Shown here: positions 1 to 9,272 of the stretch, piece after piece
How the letters are laid out: the number at the start of each line of letters is the position of its first letter
Position numbering within the stretch: the first letter of the stretch is position 1
Source: Desulfomonilia bacterium
GTDB taxonomy: Bacteria; Desulfobacterota; Desulfomonilia; UBA1062
Length of the DNA: 64,000 nucleotides
Direction: 5' to 3'
Assembly (NCBI GenBank): GCA_036567785.1
Contig: DATCTV010000002.1
Span: 87,038-151,037 of the forward strand
Notes under the pieces: generated by a model
Seen by the model: only the letters and a program-made list of their open reading frames with translations
Told to the model about the DNA's origin: nothing
Databases searched by the model: none
Translations under genes and position numbers: made by a program

Positions 1-99
1 GACAGTCGAATTCTTGGCCGGGCTGGTGGAAAGGATGCAGCCGGCAAGGCTTGCAGCCAGTATGGTAATAAGGGATATGAGAACCAGTTTCCTTTTCAT
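1..99 (-). CDS. N-terminus of a surface lipoprotein (truncated by window edge)
   Basis: Only the first 33 codons are inside the window. They encode a type II signal peptide: MKRK, a hydrophobic core, then the lipobox LAGC followed by ILSTSP. The mature protein should therefore be a membrane-anchored lipoprotein. A clear AGGAGG lies at 104-109, just before the ATG at 97-99. The CILSTSP segment after the lipidated cysteine closely matches CIISTSP, CILSSTP and CILSTDP in the three large repeat lipoproteins upstream on the same strand. It is therefore probably a fourth member of that family; its repeat type cannot be seen. Confidence 0.75.
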   Translation of the reverse strand, partial: MKRKLVLISLITILAASLAGCILSTSPAKNSTV

Positions 100-219
100 T
101 GCATCCTCCTGAAAAATTTATCTGCATGCGGCCCGAAAAGGCCACATGCATCCATTTTTAAAGCGTCTGAAATTTTTGTTTGCCCAACTTTTATCAAAGC
201 TTCCTCTCATCAAATCTTC

Positions 220-252
220 AGGGGAAGGCTCACGCCTTCCCCTATGTTTTTT
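220..252. terminator. GC-rich hairpin downstream of the giant PKD lipoprotein gene
   Basis: A 10-bp perfect stem (AGGGGAAGGC / GCCTTCCCCT, 220-229 with 234-243) closes a 4-base loop 20 bp past the stop of the 263-6652 gene. On the plus strand it is followed by a T run (247-252). In the direction of the flanking minus-strand genes the T run precedes the stem, so it is not a textbook intrinsic terminator for them. It may be a 3'-end stabilising or rho-assisted structure. Confidence 0.55.
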
Positions 253-262
253 CCAACTACAT

Positions 263-3200
263 TTAATCCCATATTGTGACGGAGATATCGTCGGAGTACA
301 TAGCATGGGATATCCAGGTTGCTCCGCCTGTGCCGTTCATCCTGAGATTGATATTCGTGACTACCCGGTTGGGAGCCCATGTGTACTGTGTCCAAGAGTT
401 TTTACCTGGATAATGGACACGTTCGGTAGTACCCTCGAAGATACCCGCCAGGTCAGCCGGAAACTTTTGTGAAGTAGGAGTATAGAACCAGGCGCTTACC
501 GATATTACGAATTTGCCAGTATAATTGGTCATGGAGCTATAGCCTGAACCGCAATTGCCAAGGGTATTATTGCAGTCCTCTATATGATAACCATATGACC
601 CCGAGCGTTTTTGGGCAGTATCAACTGCGCATGTGCCCATGTTCGAACTGGTATACAAAGTCCATGCGTTGCCACCGCTGTCCAAATTGGAAGGAGCCTC
701 CCAACTTGTTGTGTATGTGGCCTGGGACGTGGTGAGGATTATCGTGTCGGCAGCACTGCTCACTGTGCCGTCATCCACAATAAGCTGGATGGTATATGAA
801 CCTGGCAGGTCAAGCGTGATGGTCGGGTTCACAATCGTGGTGCTGGATAGTGTAGCTGAGCTACCTGTGGGTCTTGAAGTTACCGACCATGAATATGTCA
901 AAGTATCGCCATCCAGGTCTGAGCTCCCGCTACCGCTGATTTGCACAGTCCGGTTGGCGTATTTGACAGCGGTTTGGTCTGCCCCTGCATTTGCGGTCGG
1001 CGCCCGATTTGGCACACTCAAGGTCATGGTGTCTGTGCCACTTGCTGTGCCGTCGCTCACGTTCAATTGCAGGACATACGTACCCTTGCTGGTTGGTGTG
1101 AAGGTCGGTCCGGGTATATTGGGGTTGGAGAACTGGGCGCTACTCAGGTTCGGACCGGAAGAGACAGACCATGTATAAGTCAGGGTGTCTCCGTCAGCAT
1201 CGCTTCCGCTGCCGGCCAGAGTGGTTGCCTGGCCCTTGTAAGTCGATTGGTCGTTGCCAGCCTCGGCCGTCGGTGCACGGTTGGGAACGGTCACGGTCAG
1301 AGTGTCTGTAGCATTCGCCGTGCCGTCGCTTACTGCCAGCTGCAGCACATAAACGCCTTTGCTGTTCGGTGTAAAGGTCGGGCCCGCAATGCTGGGATTG
1401 GAGAATTGGCTGGCGCTTGTGTTGGGTCCGGAAGAGACAGACCATGAATAAGTCAGGGTGTCTCCGTCAGCATCGCTTCCGCTGCCGGCCAGAGTAGTTG
1501 CCTGGCCCTTATAGAGCGGATTCACGTCAGGGCCGGCCTCGGCAGTCGGTGCGCGGTTAGGTACGGTCACTGTCAGAGTGTCGGTAGCATTCGCCGTGCC
1601 GTCACCAACTGTCAGCTGCAGTACATAAACACCCTTGCTGTTCGGTGTAAAGGTCGGACCCGCAATGCTGGGATTGGAGAACTGGCTGGCGCTTGTGTTG
1701 GGTCCGGAAGAGACAGACCATGCATAAGTCAGGGTGTCTCCGTCAGCATCGCTTCCGCTGCCGGCCAGAGTGGTTGCCTGGCCCTTGTAGAGCGGGTTCA
1801 CGTCAGGGCCGGCCTCGGCAGTCGGTGCGCGGTTGGGTACGGTAATGATCATGGTGTCGGTCACGGTGTTGACGCCGTCTGTTACGCTCAGCTGAAGCGT
1901 GAACGAACCCTTCCTGTCAGGTGTGAAGCTGGTGCTGAAGCTGTTCGGGCTCACTGGCTGCGCAGTGCTGCCTGACGGTCGGACTGTCACTGTCCATGTC
2001 GGCGTAAGTGTCTGGTTCTCCGGGTCGGTTGCGCTGCCGGTGAGTGTTGTTGTCTGGTCCTTGTAGACTGTCTGATCGTTTCCGGCATTGACCGTCGGCG
2101 CGACATTGTAGGCCGTTATCGTTACATAATCTGCAGTGCTGAGATGCAGCCCGTCTGATACGACCAGACTGATCAGGTAATCACCAACCTTGTCCGGAGT
2201 GAGCGTAGGCGTGACCGATGTAGGATTAGCAATGATGGCGCTGCTTCCGGAAGGTGACGATACAATCGTCCACGAATATGTAAGGTTGTCGTTCTCAGGG
2301 TCGTGGCTTCCGCTGCCGTCAAGGGTAGCTGTTGCGCCGAGCCCGTCGAAGAAAAGGTTCTGGTCGGGACCTGCCTCGGCGGTCGGCGCCTCATTGGGAA
2401 CTGTCACAGTAACATTGTCGGTTACGCTGTTGACACCGTCGGATACGGTCAGGGTAACCACGTAATCACCAGTCTTATCTGGTGTGAAGCTCGGAGTCAG
2501 GCTTGCAGCATTAGATAGAGTTGCATTGCTGCCTGTCGGCCTTGAAGTAAACACCCAGGAGTATGTCATCGGCTGTGATTCAGGATCGGACGCACTCCCG
2601 ATCAATGTCACCAGTGTGTTCCATTGAGCCGTCTGGTTATTGCCCGCCTCAACTGTCGGCGCTACGTTATAGGCTGTGATCGTCACTGAATCAGCTGCGC
2701 TCACGTTGACGCCGTCGGAAACGACAAGGCTGATCAGGTAGGTGCCCTTCATGTCTGGAGTCAGCATCGGCTTCTCCGCATTGGGGTCAGAGAGCGAGGC
2801 GCTGCTGCCAACCGGAGCGCTGACAATAGTCCAGTGATAGGTCAGCGGGTCGTTCTCAGGATCGTGGCTTGCGCTTCCATCAAGCGTTGCGGTCAGGCCC
2901 GTGCCGAAGAAGATGTTCTGGTCGGTACCCGCATCCGCAATAGGCGTATTGTTAGGAACAGTTACGGTGACGCTGTCAGATGCTGTGTTGACGCCGTCTG
3001 ATACTGTAAGTGTGATTATGTACACACCCGTCTTGTCAGGTGTGAAGCTGGGGCTGACGGTCGTGGCACCCGTAAGCGTTGCATTGCTGTTGGTCGGCCT
3101 TGATGTGAAGGCCCATGAATAGGTCAGTGCGTGCAGCTCGGGATCATAGCTTCCACCGCCGTTCAGCGTTACGAGAGTATTCCATGCTGCGGTCTGATTG

Positions 3201-6200
3201 TCGCCGGCCTCGGCATGCGGTGCCTGGTTTGTCGCATTTATGATAACGGTGTCCGGTGAGCTGAACAGTTCGCCGTCGGATACGACTAGGCTTACCGTGT
3301 ATGAACCTTCCTTGTCGGGCAGGAATGTGGGGTTGACTATTGTTGAGTTGGATAGTGCCGCAGTGCTGCCTGCCGGGCGCGATGTAATTGTCCAAGCATA
3401 GGTGAGCGTCGTGTCCGGATCCTGGTCTGAGCTGCCGCTTCCGTCAAGATGAGCCACATCGCCATAGCCGTAAACAAGGCTGATGTCGCTTCCCGCATTG
3501 GCCGTCGGGGCATGGTTAGATGCAGTAATTGTGACCGTGTCAGAAGAACTCGTGTTGACACCGTCGGAAACCACCAGGCTGATAACATAGGCGCCGGACT
3601 TATCAGCAACAAAGGTCGGGGCTATGGTGTCTGCACCTGCAAGTGCCGCAGAGCTTCCTGACGGAGTGGAAATCATAGTCCACGCATAGGTCAGGGTATG
3701 GCCCTCAGGGTCGGTGCTCCCGCTGCCGTTCAGATGCACAGTCTGGTTGAAGGAGACATTCTGGTCAGGACCGGCGTTTGCTGTGGGCGGATCATTATAT
3801 GCAGTCACCTTTACCGTATCAGGGGTACTGTTCAGGTATCCGTCGTTCACGGTCAGACTGATGGTATAGTCTCCCTTCTTATCAGGTACGAATGACGGGT
3901 TGACCGTGCCGGGATTGGTAAGGTCTATGACGCTTTGGGGCGGAGCGGTCAATATCACCCATGAGTATGTCAGGCTGGAGCCGTCGGGATCCGAGCTTGC
4001 GCTGCCGTTGAGTGTGGCAGCCGCCCCGTAGCCGAAGATTACGCTCATGTCAGGTCCTGCATCCGCAATCGGGAAGTGGTTTATGACCGTGATCGTGAGG
4101 GTGTCCGCAGCGCTGCTGAAGGCCCCGTCGGATACCACGAGGCTGATTACATATACACCTACCTTGTCGGGAGAGAAGGTAGGATTCATCAGCGTCGGGT
4201 TGGATATGAGGGCAGTACTCCCGGCAGGGGCTGAATCGACATTCCAGAAGTATGAAACGATCAGGGAGCCATTGGGGTCGAAGCTGGCGCTTCCATCGAG
4301 GTTTGCAGTCTTTCCGGGGAAGCCGAGTTCCTGGTCCGCTCCGGCTATTGCCATTGGGGCATCTCCCACCGTCACGGTGACGGCATCGGGAGTGCTGTAA
4401 TCGTACCCGTCGAACACGACAAGTGTAATAACATACTGCCCTTCCTTGTCAGGGGTCAGGCTTGGATTTACACTATTCGGGTTGGTAAGTGAGGCATGGC
4501 TGCCGGAAGGTGCCGTTACTATCGTCCACGCATAGGAAAGCGGCAGACCTGAAGGTGCATGGCTGGCGTCTCCGTTGAAGTTTGCCGTTATTCCGGGGAA
4601 GCTGATGGACTGGTCAGGGCCGGCCTCTGCCGTAGGGGCATTGTTGATTGCGGTTATTGTAAGGCTGTCAGGGGCACTGTAAAGGTCGCCGTCTGAGGCT
4701 ACAAGACTGATCACATATATACCGGGCAGATCGGGTTTTATCGACGGATTTACCACGTTTGCGTCCGGGAGAAGCGCCGCTGTGCTGCCGTAAGGTGCAC
4801 TTGTTACCGTCCAGTGATAGCTTAGCGTGGTGCCTTCATCCGGGTCTGAGCTGGCACTGCCGTCAAGATGGACCGTCTCGCCGGAGCCGAATGTGAAGCT
4901 GTAGTCAGGTCCGGCCTCAGCTGTCGGTGCATTATTGTAAACATTGATCGTCATTGTATCCTGCATGCTGTCAGTCTCGCCGTCGTTTACGGTAAGCCCG
5001 ATAACATAAGTGCCCTTTACGTCCGGCGTGAATGTCGGGTTGGCTATTGTGGTGCTGGAAAGCGCTGCGCTGCTGCCTCCCGGACATGAGATGATCGTCC
5101 ACTTGTATGTCAGCGGGTCGCTGTCAGCGTCTGTCCCGCTGCCGTTCAGATGAGCTGTGCGGAAGAAGATCAGGTTGATGTCGTCACCAGCCTCGGCAAC
5201 AGGGGCATGGTTTGTAGTCGTGACTACCACATCATCAGGCGCGCTTGACAGGAGTTCGTTATCAGTAACCACCAGGCTCAGAGTGTAGATACCCTTCCTG
5301 CTGGGGGTGAATACGGGTCTTGCGGCAGATGAACTCGAGAGCTGTCCCATGCTTGTGTCAGGACCTGACTTTATTGTCCATGCATATGTCAGGGGGTCGC
5401 CGTCAGGGTCCGAACTGGCGCTGCCATCTAGATGAGCGGACTGCCCGAATTCGATCGTGACATCAGCCCCGGCATTGGCCACCGGTACATTGTTCGATGA
5501 TGTCACAATCACCGAAGCATTGGCCGAGAGATCGCCATCGCTCACGGTCAGCGTGAACACATAGGCACCCTTTTTATCAGGGGTAAAAGTTGGCGCCGGG
5601 CTATAAGGATCAGAGAGTACAGCCATACTTCCTGCAGGAGCTGTAGTACGTACCCAGGAGTACGACAGGGCGTCTCCGTCCGGGTCAGAGCTTGCACCTC
5701 CGTTGAGCCTTGTAGTTTCGCCCTGTAGGATTGTCACATCGAGGCCGGCATTGGCAATCGGGGCATTGTTGGTCACCATGACAGTAAGAGTGTCCTTGCC
5801 GCTCGAAAGTTCTCCATCACTAACTATAAGTCCAATCACATAGGTACCTGTCTTGTCAGGAACGAATGTGGGCGATACGGTTGTTGGATTGGCGATCCAC
5901 GCCGCGCTGCCCGATGGTTTTGATTCTATCGTCCAGGCATATGAAAGCGCCTGATTTTCAGGGTCCGTGCTCCCCGAGCCGTTAAACGTCACAGTTCTGA
6001 AGATGTGAACAGTCTGGTCAGGGCCTGCATCGGCAGTGGGCGGATAATTGAGGATGTATGCACTGACAGTCGCGGTATCAGTTGCTGTTTTTACGCCATC
6101 GCTTACTATAAGCTGTATCGTATATCCTCCGACCTTGTCAGGAGTGAATGTCGGTCTTGCGGTATAGGGGTTTACAATGGAGGCAGTGCTGGCGGCAGGG

Positions 6201-6652
6201 CGGGTAAGAACAGACCATGTATAGGTCAGGGGCTTGCCTTCAGGGTCATAGCTGGCGCTGCCGTTGAGGTTTACGACGCTGCCCAGTGTAACAGGTGCAT
6301 ACGTGCCTGCTTCGGCAACCGGCGGCATATTATCAATAACATTCACGTTCCATTGCTTTGAAATGATATTGCCTGTAAGCTTGTCCTTTGTCTGCACCTT
6401 GAGTATGAATATCCCGGTATCTTCTTCCAGGGCGGTATAGGTGTAGGAAGCCTCCGTAATCCCGGGGATTACTACATTGTTTTTGGACCATTCATAAGGG
6501 CCGTTCATTGAACCTTTCACGGAAAAGGTCTGTGATGCACCTATATGTATGGAAACCGGTGTTGTGGTAGAAGGACTAGTGGAAATTATACAGCTGCTCA
6601 ACCACAAAGTGACAATAGATACCACAGCTAGAAATATTACATTCCTTTTCAT
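263..6652 (-). CDS. Giant surface lipoprotein with 20 PKD-type repeats
   Basis: 2129 residues, no enzyme motif. The N-terminus is a lipoprotein signal (lipobox LSSC near residue 21). Next comes an Ig-like module of about 85 residues containing NGPYEWSKNN. Then follow 20 PKD/K319-type beta-sandwich repeats of about 90-95 residues, each with an xAxAGxD opening, SxDPxGxxLTYxW core, PxFxPDxxGxY and LxVxDG strands. The last ~150 residues (from about 1975) are different: a cysteine-containing jelly-roll-like domain ending in SVTIWD that resembles carbohydrate-binding modules. PKD repeats usually act as rigid extracellular spacers or adhesion modules, so a stalk presenting a C-terminal binding domain is the likely role (inference). 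The start has a purine-rich GGGGGG stretch before the ATG. Repeats 17 and 18 are near identical. Confidence 0.85.
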   Translation of the reverse strand: MKRNVIFLAVVSIVTLWLSSCIISTSPSTTTPVSIHIGASQTFSVKGSMNGPYEWSKNNVVIPGITEASYTYTALEEDTGIFILKVQTKDKLTGNIISKQWNVNVIDNMPPVAEAGTYAPVTLGSVVNLNGSASYDPEGKPLTYTWSVLTRPAASTASIVNPYTARPTFTPDKVGGYTIQLIVSDGVKTATDTATVSAYILNYPPTADAGPDQTVHIFRTVTFNGSGSTDPENQALSYAWTIESKPSGSAAWIANPTTVSPTFVPDKTGTYVIGLIVSDGELSSGKDTLTVMVTNNAPIANAGLDVTILQGETTRLNGGASSDPDGDALSYSWVRTTAPAGSMAVLSDPYSPAPTFTPDKKGAYVFTLTVSDGDLSANASVIVTSSNNVPVANAGADVTIEFGQSAHLDGSASSDPDGDPLTYAWTIKSGPDTSMGQLSSSSAARPVFTPSRKGIYTLSLVVTDNELLSSAPDDVVVTTTNHAPVAEAGDDINLIFFRTAHLNGSGTDADSDPLTYKWTIISCPGGSSAALSSTTIANPTFTPDVKGTYVIGLTVNDGETDSMQDTMTINVYNNAPTAEAGPDYSFTFGSGETVHLDGSASSDPDEGTTLSYHWTVTSAPYGSTAALLPDANVVNPSIKPDLPGIYVISLVASDGDLYSAPDSLTITAINNAPTAEAGPDQSISFPGITANFNGDASHAPSGLPLSYAWTIVTAPSGSHASLTNPNSVNPSLTPDKEGQYVITLVVFDGYDYSTPDAVTVTVGDAPMAIAGADQELGFPGKTANLDGSASFDPNGSLIVSYFWNVDSAPAGSTALISNPTLMNPTFSPDKVGVYVISLVVSDGAFSSAADTLTITVINHFPIADAGPDMSVIFGYGAAATLNGSASSDPDGSSLTYSWVILTAPPQSVIDLTNPGTVNPSFVPDKKGDYTISLTVNDGYLNSTPDTVKVTAYNDPPTANAGPDQNVSFNQTVHLNGSGSTDPEGHTLTYAWTMISTPSGSSAALAGADTIAPTFVADKSGAYVISLVVSDGVNTSSSDTVTITASNHAPTANAGSDISLVYGYGDVAHLDGSGSSDQDPDTTLTYAWTITSRPAGSTAALSNSTIVNPTFLPDKEGSYTVSLVVSDGELFSSPDTVIINATNQAPHAEAGDNQTAAWNTLVTLNGGGSYDPELHALTYSWAFTSRPTNSNATLTGATTVSPSFTPDKTGVYIITLTVSDGVNTASDSVTVTVPNNTPIADAGTDQNIFFGTGLTATLDGSASHDPENDPLTYHWTIVSAPVGSSASLSDPNAEKPMLTPDMKGTYLISLVVSDGVNVSAADSVTITAYNVAPTVEAGNNQTAQWNTLVTLIGSASDPESQPMTYSWVFTSRPTGSNATLSNAASLTPSFTPDKTGDYVVTLTVSDGVNSVTDNVTVTVPNEAPTAEAGPDQNLFFDGLGATATLDGSGSHDPENDNLTYSWTIVSSPSGSSAIIANPTSVTPTLTPDKVGDYLISLVVSDGLHLSTADYVTITAYNVAPTVNAGNDQTVYKDQTTTLTGSATDPENQTLTPTWTVTVRPSGSTAQPVSPNSFSTSFTPDRKGSFTLQLSVTDGVNTVTDTMIITVPNRAPTAEAGPDVNPLYKGQATTLAGSGSDADGDTLTYAWSVSSGPNTSASQFSNPSIAGPTFTPNSKGVYVLQLTVGDGTANATDTLTVTVPNRAPTAEAGPDVNPLYKGQATTLAGSGSDADGDTLTYSWSVSSGPNTSASQFSNPSIAGPTFTPNSKGVYVLQLAVSDGTANATDTLTVTVPNRAPTAEAGNDQSTYKGQATTLAGSGSDADGDTLTYTWSVSSGPNLSSAQFSNPNIPGPTFTPTSKGTYVLQLNVSDGTASGTDTMTLSVPNRAPTANAGADQTAVKYANRTVQISGSGSSDLDGDTLTYSWSVTSRPTGSSATLSSTTIVNPTITLDLPGSYTIQLIVDDGTVSSAADTIILTTSQATYTTSWEAPSNLDSGGNAWTLYTSSNMGTCAVDTAQKRSGSYGYHIEDCNNTLGNCGSGYSSMTNYTGKFVISVSAWFYTPTSQKFPADLAGIFEGTTERVHYPGKNSWTQYTWAPNRVVTNINLRMNGTGGATWISHAMYSDDISVTIWD
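1261..1812 (-). repeat. Recent tandem duplication of a 276-bp PKD repeat unit
   Basis: Two head-to-tail units (1261-1536 and 1537-1812) have exactly the same 276-bp period and encode repeats 18 and 17 of the giant lipoprotein. The encoded 92-residue units differ at only a few positions (YSW/YAW, LAVSDG/LTVGDG). A third, shorter unit at about 988-1260 is clearly related but more diverged. The other 17 repeats are far less alike, so this block looks like a recent in-frame expansion. Confidence 0.85.
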
Positions 6653-7057
6653 AACCCCCCCTGGAAATGTATTTGTTGTATGTAGAGTTCTGTAGTTAAC
6701 AGATCAGAAAATCCGGAATTTTTTTTACCCTGAATAAGGAAATTGAGAGGCAGGCTGAATTTTTCTTCCCCTGGAATCCTCATAAATTCAATAAACATAT
6801 GACCTCTATAAATAAGATGTCATATAGTACAAAATCTTGGGAAATAGACCCCATATAAAAAAAGGAAAATGAAAACTGAATATAAATAGTTTTCTTAATT
6901 ATATATAGATATTTAATTAATGATTTAATTTGTATATGTCAATATTTTAATTTACAGTCTTAAAAAGGTTTTATGTTTCTCACAGCAGATAAACTGAAAG
7001 AAAGCTGGCGGGAGACCCAAAAAAGGTCTCCCGCTAATTATAGACTTTATAACCTTG
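6653..7057. other. AT-rich intergenic region, no gene
   Basis: This 405-bp gap between two minus-strand lipoprotein genes holds no convincing coding sequence. It is very AT-rich at about 6840-6960 and should contain the promoter of the giant lipoprotein gene, but I see no clear -35/-10 pair. The hairpin at 7008-7034 is annotated separately. Confidence 0.6.
7008..7034. terminator. Hairpin downstream of the PASTA-repeat lipoprotein gene
   Basis: A perfect 10-bp stem (GCGGGAGACC / GGTCTCCCGC, 7008-7017 with 7025-7034) sits 23 bp past the stop of the 7058-9163 gene. The loop is T-rich on the gene's strand. No long T run follows the stem in that direction, so it may stop transcription weakly or protect the 3' end. 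Confidence 0.6.
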
Positions 7058-9163
7058 CTAGAAACCAAAAGCATGGCCGTTGAGCGTTTCACCATTGTAT
7101 ATTACAGAAGTTGTACCTGTCTGAGGTTCCTGGTTCACTATTGGAATCGAAATATTCGTAAACTTGCCAGCAAAATTACCTGTGAATGCAATCGAACCTG
7201 TTAATGTGCCGTTGCCGCTCAAGGAAACTGTACCGCTGGCCGAGCCGTTCATGATCATTCTCCTGGTCCCGTTGCAGTCAATGGTGCCGGGAGGGTAGAT
7301 GAAATTCTGAGAATCGATATAATTTGTGAATGTTACTGTGAGAAGACCACTCAGTCCGCTCTGGGTTACTGTAAAGTGAACATTCCCGTCACCGCACGGA
7401 TCATAGTATGTTTCATTGGTTCCTAAACCAACGCTCGGGTCCTGAAGCATGACCCTTGTCAAAGGATTCCCGGCTGTCAGTTTCGCGACAGTGAAGAATT
7501 CTTCCAGGGTATAGTCCATACGACCCTGGTCATAGTTGCTGAATTCGCTATTGGTGAACATTGGCGATGAACTGCAGGCCTTGACTTTAAAATACCTGTA
7601 ATTCTTGAAGGCGCTCAGTATAGGACGTGCTGCAAGTTCATAAGCGTCAAGGGCAGCAATTGTGAGTGGTGACGGCAAAACCGGGAGGTTGAGTGTTTCA
7701 GTCTGCATGACGTCATATGATGTGGCAGGTGCTGTGGCCGATCCCACAAGAGTGTATGTGCCTTCAGGGGTGTCGGAACTGTATATATCATAGGATGTCG
7801 CATTCGTAACCGCATTCCAGGTTACCCTGATCTTGTTGTTAAAATTATGGTTCAGGAGAGGATTCGTGACTGAGGTCAGCACAACATCCGAGGCCTGTAC
7901 ATTCTGAGGCGGCGGAAGTTGTGTCGTACATATGCCGCTGGAGATGACCAGTGTCACTGTGGAACCTGGATCTACAAGTGTTCCTGCAGCCGGAGACTGG
8001 CTTATAACACCGCTGGCGGGCACTGTATTATTACAAACTGTGCTCGTTTCGCATACCAGACCTGCAGCCTCAATCTGGGCACAACTCGTTGCATTAGGAA
8101 CCGCAAGAGTACAACCCCCGCTCGATATCTTCAGATTAACCGTGGAACCCGGCTGTACGCCTGTCCCAGCGGGCGGACTCAAGCTTATTACACCACTTTC
8201 GGGCACTGTATTGCTGCACACCGTTGTCTGAAGGCATCTCAACCCGGCTGCCTCGATTTCAGCGCAGGACGTGGCTGCAGGAATTATCACCGGACACGGG
8301 CCGTTTGATATATTCAGCACTACTGTAGAACCGCCAAGTACCATCGTGCCCGGTGCAGGAGACTGGCTTACAACATGACCGGCCGGTACCGTATTGTTGC
8401 ACACAGAGGTAGTGCTGCATACAAGTCCGGCGTTTGTGAGGTCGGAACAGTTCGTAGCCGCCGGCACGGGTATCTCTGTCGTGCATGAGCCGCTCGACAT
8501 GGTCACTGCAACCGTTGTGCCGGGATAGACCATTGTACCCGCTGCAGGGTACTGGTTGACTATCTGGCCAAGAGGAATCTCCTCGCTGCACTCGGTGTAC
8601 AGGGTCGGGCTGCATATAAGGCCTGCCGCCTCAATATCTTCACAGGTCTCGGCTTCCGGAACCGGAATCTCTACCGTACATGGCCCGCTCGAAATTCTCA
8701 GGGTTACTGTTACGCCTGCTTTTACCATTGTACCTGCAGCCGGAGACTGGCTGATCACATGGCCTTCAGGGACTGTACCGCTGCAGCTCAATTCCGTGTT
8801 GCATACCAGGTTTGCAGCCATGATATAGCCGCAGTTCAAGGCTAGAGGGACTTTTACCATTGGGTCGGTTACCGTAACGGTCCATGAACGCTCAGCCTCA
8901 GGGAATATGCTGAATTTGGCCTTTACCTTGACCACATAAACGCCCTTGGGATGTATCTGAAATGTGTAGCTGGAGTTCGTTTCACCAGGCTGGGCAATAT
9001 CGTCAATATACCACTGAATTTTGCCACGGGCATTGACACTAAAATCCTGGCTTGTGCCCCATGTCAAAGATATGGGACCCTCAGGTGGGGTGGATGATAA
9101 GATGCATCCTGTAAGAACAAGAAGCGGTATCATGACCGGAAGGAGCTTAATGATTCGCTGCAT
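7058..9163 (-). CDS. Lipoprotein with five cysteine-bearing PASTA-like repeats
   Basis: 701 residues with a lipoprotein signal (lipobox LTGC near residue 20). An Ig-like N-terminal module follows that matches the one in both neighbouring PKD lipoproteins. Residues of about 105-430 are five PASTA-like repeats with the typical xAGLxC, QSPAAGTxVxxGxxVxLxIS pattern. Each has four cysteines at equivalent places: two flanking the AGL helix, one in the short loop and one at the end. This suggests disulphide-stapled extracellular domains. Next come a fibronectin-III-like segment (about 435-560) and a C-terminal beta-rich domain. PASTA domains are best known from Ser/Thr kinases and penicillin-binding proteins, where they can bind cell-wall muropeptides; no kinase or transpeptidase part exists here. 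Start supported by GGAGG upstream of the ATG at 9161-9163. Confidence 0.8.
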   Translation of the reverse strand: MQRIIKLLPVMIPLLVLTGCILSSTPPEGPISLTWGTSQDFSVNARGKIQWYIDDIAQPGETNSSYTFQIHPKGVYVVKVKAKFSIFPEAERSWTVTVTDPMVKVPLALNCGYIMAANLVCNTELSCSGTVPEGHVISQSPAAGTMVKAGVTVTLRISSGPCTVEIPVPEAETCEDIEAAGLICSPTLYTECSEEIPLGQIVNQYPAAGTMVYPGTTVAVTMSSGSCTTEIPVPAATNCSDLTNAGLVCSTTSVCNNTVPAGHVVSQSPAPGTMVLGGSTVVLNISNGPCPVIIPAATSCAEIEAAGLRCLQTTVCSNTVPESGVISLSPPAGTGVQPGSTVNLKISSGGCTLAVPNATSCAQIEAAGLVCETSTVCNNTVPASGVISQSPAAGTLVDPGSTVTLVISSGICTTQLPPPQNVQASDVVLTSVTNPLLNHNFNNKIRVTWNAVTNATSYDIYSSDTPEGTYTLVGSATAPATSYDVMQTETLNLPVLPSPLTIAALDAYELAARPILSAFKNYRYFKVKACSSSPMFTNSEFSNYDQGRMDYTLEEFFTVAKLTAGNPLTRVMLQDPSVGLGTNETYYDPCGDGNVHFTVTQSGLSGLLTVTFTNYIDSQNFIYPPGTIDCNGTRRMIMNGSASGTVSLSGNGTLTGSIAFTGNFAGKFTNISIPIVNQEPQTGTTSVIYNGETLNGHAFGF

Positions 9164-9231
9164 GTTAAACCTCCGTAAATAATAAAAAGCCTTAATAGCT
9201 GGCCTTTACTGCAAACCCTATTGCAAATGTA

Positions 9232-9254
9232 GGGAAGGACTGACAGTCCTTCCC
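9232..9254. terminator. Hairpin between the two repeat-lipoprotein genes
   Basis: A 9-bp GC-rich stem (GGGAAGGAC / GTCCTTCCC, 9232-9240 with 9246-9254) lies about 20 bp past the stop of the gene ending at 9273. A T run follows on the plus strand only. It resembles the structure at 220-243 in position and composition. Confidence 0.55.
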
Positions 9255-9272
9255 ACTCATTTTTATTAAGCT

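Noticed and set aside
633-1447. Plus-strand open frames of 168-181 codons over the giant lipoprotein gene
   Set aside because: They are antisense to a strongly supported repeat gene, lack ribosome sites and known motifs, and recur with its repeat period.
263-6652. CRISPR array in the repeat region
   Set aside because: The repeats are long protein-coding domains of about 280 bp in one open frame, with no short direct repeats or spacers.
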